DNA of 64,000 bases from Candidatus Desulfosporosinus nitrosoreducens. GTDB taxonomy: Bacteria; Bacillota; Desulfitobacteriia; Desulfitobacteriales; Desulfitobacteriaceae. Shown piece after piece: positions 26,251 through 33,476 of the stretch. The position numbers and the translations under genes are program-made. A model generated the notes under the pieces. That model made no database searches and was not told where the DNA came from. It was given only the letters and a program-made list of their open reading frames with translations. The stretch spans positions 1 through 64,000 of the forward strand of contig NZ_JAVHUW010000043.1 of assembly GCF_030954495.1 (NCBI RefSeq), in the 5' to 3' direction. The stretch's first letter is position 1; each line of letters starts with the position of its first letter.

Positions 26251-26820
26251 ATGGGCATCTCGAAGGAGCAAATTATACAGACTTCTATCGCCATTTTAAA
26301 TAAGTCGGGACTAGAGAACCTGACGATGCGCACCCTCGCCAAGGAACTGGATATCAAAGCCGCATCCCTGTATTGGCACATAAAAAACAAGCAGGATCTT
26401 TTGGATCTGCTTGCCGAGGAAATCTGCAGGCCGATTACGATTGAGGACAGTTCGGGGGACACTGAAAAGGCTCTTTTTTCATTTTCTCAAATGTACCGGG
26501 AAGCCCTGCTCAAAGTACGCAACGCTGTCCAAGTACTTATGGAATCCACGCCCCATACGCCCCACCGGCTGGAACTGATCCAACACGGACTCAGGCTAAT
26601 TCAAGCCTGGGGCGTAAGCGACGCCAACTGCCTGGCGGCAATGAATATGTTCAACAACTATGTTCTCGCCTTTGCAGACGACGAAGCGCGCTTCAGCCGT
26701 TGGGGTGTTGAAGAGACCAAAGCAGCCGTGCGCCATATGGGAATGGAGTTCCGGGACTTTGATGAGCAGTTCCGCTATGGCATCAGCGTACTGCTGGCGG
26801 GATTCCGTGCGGTTCAGTGA
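26251..26820 (+). CDS. TetR-family regulator (TetR_C_1-like)
   Basis: A 189-residue regulator. The helix-turn-helix is LTMRTLAKELDIKAASLYWHIKNK (about 23-46), with the W-H-I-K-N-K end characteristic of the tetracycline-repressor branch. The C-terminal region resembles the TetR_C_1 ligand-binding domain. Excellent ribosome binding site (TAGGAGG). It probably binds the three palindromes upstream, controlling itself and the divergent methyltransferase. It overlaps nothing and ends 8 bp before the convergent dehydrogenase gene. Confidence 0.85.
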   Translation: MGISKEQIIQTSIAILNKSGLENLTMRTLAKELDIKAASLYWHIKNKQDLLDLLAEEICRPITIEDSSGDTEKALFSFSQMYREALLKVRNAVQVLMESTPHTPHRLELIQHGLRLIQAWGVSDANCLAAMNMFNNYVLAFADDEARFSRWGVEETKAAVRHMGMEFRDFDEQFRYGISVLLAGFRAVQ

Positions 26821-26828
26821 TTCTAGTT

Positions 26829-27587
26829 CTATAGGTTCATTCCGCCGGATACTTCAATTCGCTGGGCGGTAATCCAGCGAGCATCTTCTGTGCAAAGAAA
26901 TGCCACCACTCCTCCAATATCCTCCGGCTCTCCTACGCGTCCAAGGGCCGCAGCTGCTTTTACATTGGCATTATATTGAGCATTGTCTCTGATAATACCG
27001 CCTGCAAAATCAGTGGCAATGGGACCCGGGGCCACTGCATTTACTCTGATCCCTCTTGAACTCAGTTCCTTGGCTTGGTAGCGTGTAAGGGTTTCAATGG
27101 CTCCCTTCATCGACGCATAGGCAGAATATCCCGGCATACTGGCTTGCGCCAGCCTGCTTGACATGTTGATAACGCCTCCGCCGTCATTGAGGTAGTCTAA
27201 GGCTTTTTGGGTAAAGAAATAGACTCCCTTGAACTGGACATTCAGCAGCAGGTCAAACTGTTCTTCGGTGGTGTCTTTAAAAGGAACATTCATGCCAATA
27301 CCCGCGTTGTTAATTAGATAATCAAAAGAGTCCGCGTCAAAGGTTAGTTTTAACACCTTGGCCAACTGCTCAAAGAAGGAAGCGAAAGACCGTACATCAC
27401 CTATATCTAATTGTAAAGCAGCCGCCTTGCCACCGCTTTTTTTGATTTCTTCCACCACCTGTGAAGCCTCTTCTTTTTTAGTGTGGTAGGTGATAATTAC
27501 ATCCAAACCCTTCAGGGCAAGTTTAAGGGCTATATTCTTGCCCAAGCCACGGCTTCCTCCGGTTACTAAAGCTATTTTGTTCTTCAT
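26829..27587 (-). CDS. Short-chain dehydrogenase/reductase
   Basis: A 252-residue NAD(P)-dependent oxidoreductase of the classical SDR family. The cofactor loop is TGGSRGLG (9-16), with NNAG near 93 and catalytic Ser and YSAYASMK around 145-160. PGPIATDF and ending SGGMNL are typical of FabG-like reductases. The residue after strand 2 (TYHTKKEE) suggests NADP preference. Complete. Substrate unknown. Ribosome binding site GAGAGGATATGCT. The 214-bp upstream gap shows no supported gene. Confidence 0.88.
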   Translation of the reverse strand: MKNKIALVTGGSRGLGKNIALKLALKGLDVIITYHTKKEEASQVVEEIKKSGGKAAALQLDIGDVRSFASFFEQLAKVLKLTFDADSFDYLINNAGIGMNVPFKDTTEEQFDLLLNVQFKGVYFFTQKALDYLNDGGGVINMSSRLAQASMPGYSAYASMKGAIETLTRYQAKELSSRGIRVNAVAPGPIATDFAGGIIRDNAQYNANVKAAAALGRVGEPEDIGGVVAFLCTEDARWITAQRIEVSGGMNL

Positions 27588-27801
27588 AGCATATCCTCTC
27601 CTCTGAAATAATTAATTCATACTGGATTAAGAGACAAAAGACACACGCACCTTCCCGGCAGATTAGATAGTGCATTGACCGGTGTGAACGCTTACGTTAT
27701 GGACAGTAATTATTCTAGCGAAAACCATTCGATACTTTTCTGCCTCATCACCAATACGATCCAAGAACTTATTCAGTGTTTTACATATAAAGCAAGTTAA
27801 C

Positions 27802-29178
27802 CTAACTGATCGTGGCCTGACCAATATTTTCAGGCAGACACAGTACCTCAATGGCCGGGAAGATCATCAAGATACCAAGAAAGACAAAACCTAATTCATA
27901 GGCGGCGGTAATTGAGAAAAAAATCTGCAGTAAACTCACAACCACCGTAATCAGTGATATTCCCATTCCTTGAGCTAAGGTTGACATGACAGCGTTCAGG
28001 GTATTGGCACTGTTCCGGTATTGAGGATCTATTTCAGAAAAACTCAATCCACTATAAGCGGTTAAGGCCAAAGAACGCCCTACACCTGAGACGAAAGCCA
28101 GAAACATGATCCACACAGGCCAAGTATTAATTTTAATGAAGGCTAAAGCAATCGATGAAATAAAGACCAGACTAAATGACGACAACAGCGCACCGCGATA
28201 GCCCAGCTTACTAATAAGTGTATTGGTAAAAGGTTTGATTCCAATATTGCCGATAAAAATAAAGATCACAAAACTCCCGGCTTTTACCGCGGACCAATGA
28301 AAAACCGTTTGCAAAAAAATAGTTAGTACATAGGGCAACGCTCCGACACACAGCCACAAAGCAGAACCGCTTGTCTGGCAAATTCTAAAAGAAGTTATTT
28401 TTAAAGAATCAAGGGAAAACAAGGGAGCGGCTGAGTTTTTCAAGTGCTTGAAGACAATAAAACCTAAGATTACTCCTAAAACGATTAAACCTAAGGCACT
28501 AAGCCAATAATCTCTGCCATGAGTTGCCAGCTCTGCTCCAACTAAAATGATACCGGAGGCAAAGGCAATTTCTACAAACCCTAAAAGATCAAAAGCCGCT
28601 GTTTTATTTATTGGGTCGGCAGCGATTAATTTTACACCGATTAAGGCGATAACTAGGCCTATGGGCAAATTAATCAGGAAAATCCACTGCCAGCTCCAAT
28701 AAGTAACAATAAAACCGCCAACCACCGGTGCTATTGCGGGGGCTATCAAGGCCGGCCAGATCAGATAACTAAACATTTTCAACAACTGTGAAGCCGGCGT
28801 CTTTTCTAAGACAATCAGTCTTGCCGTCGGTGTCATCAAGGCGCCGGAAATTCCCTGGACAATTCTCATGAGCAAAAGGAAGAAAAAGTTAGGGGCTAAG
28901 GCGTTGCCTAGGGAGCTGAAGGTAAAGAGGAGAACGGCAATAATCCAAATTCTCTTTTTGCCAAACCGATTAGCCATCCAGCCGCTCAAGGGGATAAAAA
29001 CGGCAACTGTGATTAAATACACACTAACGAGCAACGCAATAGTTGCCGAACCCGTATGAAAATATTGAGCCATTTTAGGCAGTGCGGTGGTTACAATAGT
29101 TCCGTCCAAAATCTCCATAAAGAGACTGGCAGCCATCAACAAGGCTATTTTTATTTCTTTTGTCACTCTCAACACCAT
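27802..29178 (-). CDS. MFS drug:H+ antiporter, DHA2 (EmrB/QacA) type
   Basis: A 458-residue multi-pass membrane transporter. The first helices carry LDGTIVTTALPKMA (motif D1 of the DHA family), then GWMANRFGKKRIW (MFS motif A) and GGFIVTYWSWQWIFLINLP (motif C, typical of antiporters). It probably exports toxic compounds. The start overlaps the end of the padR gene by 10 bp, so the two form a coupled operon. This is a standard regulator-pump pair. Confidence 0.88.
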   Translation of the reverse strand: MVLRVTKEIKIALLMAASLFMEILDGTIVTTALPKMAQYFHTGSATIALLVSVYLITVAVFIPLSGWMANRFGKKRIWIIAVLLFTFSSLGNALAPNFFFLLLMRIVQGISGALMTPTARLIVLEKTPASQLLKMFSYLIWPALIAPAIAPVVGGFIVTYWSWQWIFLINLPIGLVIALIGVKLIAADPINKTAAFDLLGFVEIAFASGIILVGAELATHGRDYWLSALGLIVLGVILGFIVFKHLKNSAAPLFSLDSLKITSFRICQTSGSALWLCVGALPYVLTIFLQTVFHWSAVKAGSFVIFIFIGNIGIKPFTNTLISKLGYRGALLSSFSLVFISSIALAFIKINTWPVWIMFLAFVSGVGRSLALTAYSGLSFSEIDPQYRNSANTLNAVMSTLAQGMGISLITVVVSLLQIFFSITAAYELGFVFLGILMIFPAIEVLCLPENIGQATIS

Positions 29179-29702
29179 TCTTTAGTTAGTTCCTGTTTAA
29201 ATTTCACAATCCACTCAATGGTGATATTGGCTTGCTGCAGCCGTAATTCAAACTTCTTGTTGGCATACCAGTGATCTTTGGAATCTTCTTGCGCTAACTT
29301 TTTCAGGGCATCTTGCGTATCTTTGATGATGTCTTTTTGCTCCTGATAGAATTGATCTAATAATTGTAGTTGTTCATTGAGATCAAGATGCTGCATCACG
29401 TCAAGCTTTATTAAATAGATATCGGCATTGTGAGCACCGTTGGGAACAGGCATTTGCATCAGTTCAAAAAACCGCTCCTTACCTTTTTCTGTGATCGTCA
29501 CGACTTTCTTGTTTTTCCCTTCCGTTCCTGCGTTAGTGATTTCTACAAGGCCCTCTTGTTCTAATCTTTCCAGCAGGGGATAAATCACGCCATAACTGAC
29601 TTTGCGATGACGGCCTAAAGAGACTTGCAAGGCATTGCTCAGATCATAACCGGTTTGAGGTTCTTCCATTAGTTCACCTAAAATAAAAAGTTCATTCATC
29701 AC
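29169..29702 (-). CDS. PadR-family transcriptional regulator
   Basis: A 177-residue PadR protein. The N-terminal winged helix has the family pattern LFILGELMEEPQTGYDLSN, KVSYGVIYPLLERLEQEGLVE and KKVVTITEKGKERF. A helical C-terminal dimerisation domain follows. It heads an operon with the MFS pump. An inverted repeat just upstream is the probable operator, so the pump should be induced by a ligand of PadR. Confidence 0.88.
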   Translation of the reverse strand: MMNELFILGELMEEPQTGYDLSNALQVSLGRHRKVSYGVIYPLLERLEQEGLVEITNAGTEGKNKKVVTITEKGKERFFELMQMPVPNGAHNADIYLIKLDVMQHLDLNEQLQLLDQFYQEQKDIIKDTQDALKKLAQEDSKDHWYANKKFELRLQQANITIEWIVKFKQELTKEWC

Positions 29703-29720
29703 TTTAGTTCACTCCATGCA

Positions 29721-29769
29721 TCTAAAAGATATATCTAAAAGATGTATTTAATATATATCTTTTAGATAT
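29721..29769 (-). promoter_or_regulatory. PadR operator: 13-bp inverted repeat plus extra half-site
   Basis: ATATCTAAAAGAT (29731-29743) and its exact reverse complement (29757-29769) flank a 13-bp A/T centre. TCTAAAAGAT is repeated directly at 29721-29730, 13 bp from the inner copy. It lies 19-67 bp before the padR start. Confidence 0.7.
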
Positions 29770-30051
29770 GAAATGCAAGTTGTTTGCAGAAAAAATTTAA
29801 GGACAAAAAGCAAAATTCCCCCAAGCCTTTAGGTTGAGGGAACATAAAAAATATTTAATTTTTGCCTAAAATCCTTAAATCTTTGGATATTAGCTTATTC
29901 TCTACATCCATGCAAGAGACTCCACGTGCCTGGAGTAGACAATAATGTCCCCTATTAGTTCCTTGGCGGTCATACTTTTTTGTTTTACGCTTTACCATCT
30001 TTTTGTTATGAAAGCATCCGGATTTTTGTCTGAATGCACCTTTTATACTTC
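29770..30051. other. Gene-free stretch
   Basis: About 280 bp, A/T-rich. A weak CCCCAAGCCTTTAGGTTGAGGG hairpin (about 29818-29840) and a TCCACGTGCCTGGAGTAG stretch are the only structure seen. A 62-codon plus-strand frame (29945-30133) overlaps the toxin gene and has no ribosome binding site. Confidence 0.4.
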
Positions 30052-30363
30052 TTATATTAAATTACGATATTCTCTTCTAGCATCCACGATGGCATATATA
30101 ATAATTAACTCAGCATCTTCGTTTATCTTATAAAACACAAGATGTCTATCAACAATTATTACTCTATACCCTTGCTTTTTTAAAGTCGAATATCTAGGAA
30201 TACTTCCTGACTCTGGAAAATCCTGAAGACGATTGATTGCAGTTTCAATCTTATCCAAATAGCCTAGGGCAATATCAACATCACCTGAATCATCTGCAAT
30301 ATAAAAAATGATTTCACGAAGCTGTTCCTCTGCTTTATCCGTTCGTAAGATTTTATACTTCAT
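30052..30363 (-). CDS. RelE/ParE-family toxin
   Basis: A 103-residue toxin of a type II toxin-antitoxin pair. Family pattern: ILRTDKAEEQLREIIFYIA, then FPESGSIPRYSTLKKQGYRV, HLVFYKINEDAELIIIYAI and a final DARREYRNLI. Members either cut mRNA on the ribosome or poison gyrase; the sequence is closer to ParE/plasmid-stabilisation proteins. The start overlaps the antitoxin stop by four bases (ATGA). Confidence 0.88.
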   Translation of the reverse strand: MKYKILRTDKAEEQLREIIFYIADDSGDVDIALGYLDKIETAINRLQDFPESGSIPRYSTLKKQGYRVIIVDRHLVFYKINEDAELIIIYAIVDARREYRNLI

Positions 30364-30635
30364 CCATTCTTCCTTTCCAGTAAAGAAGCCCGAAGATTAT
30401 CAAACGAATCCTGAATTGGCGCTACCCTTCCATGTTTCACATCATCTTCCGCTTCCGCAAGTGTTCTGAGTAGTTCCAGTTCAGATTTCATCTGATAGTA
30501 ATCTTGCAATCCAAGAACTGCCGTATCTCCTCGTCCATTTACAGTAATAATCACTGCATCCCTTGATTCTCTGCACTGCCTGGAAATTTCACTATAATGA
30601 TTCCTTAAATCTGCTGATGGTCTGATTGCTTCCAC
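30360..30635 (-). CDS. Phd/YefM-family antitoxin
   Basis: A 91-residue antitoxin. It has the opening IRPSADLRNHYSEISRQCRE, then DAVIITVNGRGDTAVLGLQDYYQM, characteristic of Phd/YefM DNA-binding domains, and a C-terminal tail that wraps the toxin. It is translated first and coupled to the toxin gene, the usual order. It probably represses its own promoter. Confidence 0.88.
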   Translation of the reverse strand: MEAIRPSADLRNHYSEISRQCRESRDAVIITVNGRGDTAVLGLQDYYQMKSELELLRTLAEAEDDVKHGRVAPIQDSFDNLRASLLERKNG

Positions 30636-30813
30636 GGTATCACCGCTTTCTGATATTTTTAATAGTCATATTATATCTTAAAACGACTATACCTTCAATC
30701 AATTAATCCCGCTCGTATAATTTGCTAATATATTCTTATTCAAAATAATCTTGTTCATTTATTTCTTCTTCAGCGGTACGACTGTCTCTGTATGTGTTGT
30801 GACAATAAAATGA

Positions 30814-30850
30814 TATTAATACGCGAAATAATTTATTTTGCGTATTAATA
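30814..30850. terminator. 37-bp near-perfect palindrome
   Basis: Arms 30814-30831 and 30833-30850 match at 17 of 18 positions (one G:T) with a single-base centre. It lies beyond the stop of the TetR gene at 30988 and upstream of the antitoxin gene, in an otherwise gene-free 350-bp gap. It could be a terminator of the TetR gene, an operator, or a cruciform-forming repeat. Confidence 0.5.
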
Positions 30851-30987
30851 TACCCCTCTAATTTATTCTAGCAACAGTTCATACTTTAATTTTCAACCTT
30901 TATACTTCCTCAACTAAGGCTTATATAGACCATAAAAAGTGGTTTTTAAACATATGTTTTCAAAACTAAATATCTATAAATTTATTT

Positions 30988-31602
30988 TTATAACTCTTTG
31001 CACATGCCTAATGCTCTTAATGGACCGAGTAACGACATTCTGGCAAGTATCAGTGCCATTTCATCGGGGGTTTCTTTCATGCCTTTTTCAAGCCAATGTT
31101 GAATAACACCTAAGTCTGCCGAAAGTATATATGGTCTAAAATATTCTTCTGGAATTACTGCCCGGTCTACGTTAAAACTTTTAGACTTTTGTTTTTCAAA
31201 CAAGTTGGTTTCAATAAACTTTTTTATTTTTCTATCAAAAGTAGGGTCACCTTTGGGACCTAAAATAGATTTAATAATTACTGAGTTTTCTCTAAAATAT
31301 TCAAAAAGCTTTACCATAAATGGAAGAGGTTCATTTGTGGTGTCTATGTTCATCATGTTGACTGAATCAAGGTGCTTAGTCTCTTCTTCAATTTCCTGTA
31401 TGATTTCATCTTCAATCTTCTCTAACAAGTCATACTTGTCAACATAGTGCAGATAGAAGGTCCCTCTGTTTATATCCGCCCTTTGAGTTAAGTCGGTAAC
31501 TGATATATTGATAAATCCTTTCTCGTCTATTAACTCTGCTAAGGCAGACCTAATCATCTTCTTAGTACGTATTGTTCTTCTATCATTAGATATTTTTTTC
31601 AT
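30988..31602 (-). CDS. TetR-family regulator
   Basis: A 204-residue TetR/AcrR protein. The helix-turn-helix is FINISVTDLTQRADINRGTFYLHYVDKYDLL (about 30-60), and the C-terminal region resembles TetR_C-type domains of the DhaS/YxaF kind. It is divergent from the first nitroreductase-like gene, which it probably controls through the dyads in the 177-bp spacer. The gene is notably A/T-rich, as are its neighbours to 33.2 kb. Confidence 0.85.
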   Translation of the reverse strand: MKKISNDRRTIRTKKMIRSALAELIDEKGFINISVTDLTQRADINRGTFYLHYVDKYDLLEKIEDEIIQEIEEETKHLDSVNMMNIDTTNEPLPFMVKLFEYFRENSVIIKSILGPKGDPTFDRKIKKFIETNLFEKQKSKSFNVDRAVIPEEYFRPYILSADLGVIQHWLEKGMKETPDEMALILARMSLLGPLRALGMCKEL

Positions 31603-31671
31603 GAATTATTTCCTCATTCTCTATAGATTTTTAATTTTAATTAACAATTTTCTAGTAAATGTTTATTACTT

Positions 31672-31724
31672 AACAATTTAAACATTGTTGTTTATTGCAT
31701 GAAGCAATATAAATATTATAATAT
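31672..31724 (+). promoter_or_regulatory. Divergent promoter with two dyads
   Basis: AACAAT/ATTGTT (31672-31689) and TATTGC/GCAATA (31693-31709) are perfect dyads. A plus-strand TTGCAT (31695-31700) and TAATAT (31719-31724) with 18-bp spacing would drive the nitroreductase gene. The second dyad covers the -35. Likely target of the adjacent TetR. Confidence 0.5.
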
Positions 31725-31779
31725 ACATATAGATTATTAATCAACAACGTGTTTATAAAAAATGTAATGGAGGATAAAA

Positions 31780-32424
31780 ATGAACAATTTAGATAAGAAC
31801 AATGTTAATGAAGTTTTGGATATGCTGTTGAGAACTCGAAGGTCCGTAAGAAATTTTACAAAAGAAGTACCCTCAAAAGAGCTAGTTGAAGAAGTAATTG
31901 AAGCCGGAAGACTTGCACCTTATGCAATACTTGCAGTAGCAAAACAAACAGATTTCAGACATTTTTTTGTTATTTCCAATAACAGTTTACAAATGGATAA
32001 AATAAAAACTATTCTAGGTGATGTTATTAAAAGTGAAATATCAGCCCATGAGAAAGAGGCGAAGAACAACATTACTCTGCAATCCTTCATTACCTCCTTA
32101 AAGATGCAAGTTGAAAAAGGAGCACTTGGTGTAGGGACAGCACCTTATCTTCTTATTGTGGCAGAACGTCATGGAATACCGCCCATAGAACAAAAGTCAT
32201 TATCTCATGTGATGCAGAATATGTGGCTTAAAGCAACTGCTTTAGGATTAGGTTTTGAACTTGTTAGTGCAATAGGAAGATTAAGTGATAATAAAGATTT
32301 CTGCGATATTTTAGGAGTGCCAACAAGGGAATATGGATTTGATGCTTGCGCAATTGGTTTCCCTACAACATCTGTAACCAGAGAAGGCAGAGCCGTTCCT
32401 TATCCATCGATAAAATGGATATAA
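31780..32424 (+). CDS. Nitroreductase-family protein
   Basis: A 214-residue flavin-binding protein of the nitroreductase fold. The opening LLRTRRSVRNFTKEVPSKELVEEVIEAGRLAPYA carries the FMN-phosphate Arg pattern. GTAPYLLIVAER and an NMWLKATALGLG stretch form the later flavin/dimer elements. Substrate unknown. Very good ribosome binding site (GGAGGATAAAA). It is paired with a paralogue at 32557-33216 of the same size, suggesting a heterodimer or duplicated function. Confidence 0.8.
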   Translation: MNNLDKNNVNEVLDMLLRTRRSVRNFTKEVPSKELVEEVIEAGRLAPYAILAVAKQTDFRHFFVISNNSLQMDKIKTILGDVIKSEISAHEKEAKNNITLQSFITSLKMQVEKGALGVGTAPYLLIVAERHGIPPIEQKSLSHVMQNMWLKATALGLGFELVSAIGRLSDNKDFCDILGVPTREYGFDACAIGFPTTSVTREGRAVPYPSIKWI

Positions 32425-32504
32425 TAAAAATTCTAATAGGGCGTAGTCCCAGCATCAGCATCACGTATAGAAAGTAAATGGTAATTAGCAGTATAAAATG
32501 ATAT

Positions 32505-32536
32505 CTAAGCCTATAAGTCATGCCTTATAGGCTTAG
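32505..32536 (+). terminator. 13-bp hairpin between the nitroreductase genes
   Basis: CTAAGCCTATAAG (32505-32517) pairs perfectly with 32524-32536 around a 6-nt loop. It has no U-tract and lies only 20 bp before the next start codon, so it could be an attenuator or an mRNA-processing or stability element. Confidence 0.45.
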
Positions 32537-32556
32537 AATAAGGAGTAGCTGAAATT

Positions 32557-33216
32557 ATGTTTGAAAACATTAGTAAAACACAGAGTGATGCACTTGAAGA
32601 TATTCTAAAAGCTCGTCGTTCAGTAAGAGCATTCAGTAACATTCCACCGGATAAAAAGGCTATTGAGCAAATAATTCGAGCTGGCTTAATTGCTCCGTTT
32701 GCTTCTGTCCCTGCTAAGGGAAAGACAGATTTTCGAAAGATAATTGTAATTCCTGCCGGCTCTAGTGCAATGACAAAGATTGAAACTATAATTAAGGCTG
32801 CCTTTCCAAAGCACTTTGCCGAAATGAAAGAAAAGAATGCTATGGCATCTTCTTTTATGAAAAAACTTGAGTCAGGTGATATTACGCATCTATTTGGTAA
32901 TGCACCTTACTTAATAATTGCAGCAGAACGGAGGGGAAAGGGATTTCCTTTCACTTATGAAACTGAACAGTCAATAAGTTTAAGTTATTGTATGTATAAT
33001 ATGTGGTTGAAGGCAACTTCACTTAAAATCGGATTCAAACTGGCATCAATTTTTGTACATTTAAAATTAGGAAACAATAGAGAATTTTGCGAGCTATTAG
33101 GAATTCAATGCGGTGAATACGCCATTGATGCGTGTGCTGTTGGATATCCCGATGACAACTATAAACTGCCTCAAGTAAATTATCCGGACTATGAGTCGAA
33201 CACTACATGGTTATAA
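32557..33216 (+). CDS. Nitroreductase-family protein, paralogue
   Basis: A 219-residue nitroreductase-fold protein similar to its upstream neighbour throughout: DILKARRSVRAFSNIPPDK, IRAGLIAPFASVP, NAPYLIIAAERRGKG, YNMWLKATSLKIGFK, and GEYAIDACAVGYPDD at the end. Both proteins end with a CAxGxP segment. The ribosome binding site (AATAAGGAG) directly follows the intergenic hairpin. Probably one operon of two paralogues under TetR control. Confidence 0.8.
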   Translation: MFENISKTQSDALEDILKARRSVRAFSNIPPDKKAIEQIIRAGLIAPFASVPAKGKTDFRKIIVIPAGSSAMTKIETIIKAAFPKHFAEMKEKNAMASSFMKKLESGDITHLFGNAPYLIIAAERRGKGFPFTYETEQSISLSYCMYNMWLKATSLKIGFKLASIFVHLKLGNNREFCELLGIQCGEYAIDACAVGYPDDNYKLPQVNYPDYESNTTWL

Positions 33217-33476
33217 ATTTACAATATAGATGTTATTATAATTATAAGCGTAATATTTAACCAGGAAAGCAATAATTCTGAAAAAACACACCCCCTTTGG
33301 ATACAATGAAGAAGAAAAAATCAAATCGCATCAGGACGATATGTTCCCCAATACAAAAGCCATTGAATGTCATCAATACACCCAATGGCTCAAGCTATTG
33401 ATATAGCTATGTTTTATCGTCTTTTTAGCCGTTTTTTGCCCGTTCCAATCGTTCCCATCGAAAATTGGCTATTATT

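Noticed and set aside
27663..27851. 62-codon minus-strand frame upstream of the short-chain dehydrogenase
   Set aside because: Overlaps the MFS gene end in a different frame, and no family or start signal can be recognised.
33240..33470. Short plus-strand frame in the gap after the nitroreductases (begins after 33280)
   Set aside because: Reads some plausible residues (FGYNEEEKIKSHQDD) but has no start, no family match and stops at about 33405; might be a transposase or other scrap, not claimed.
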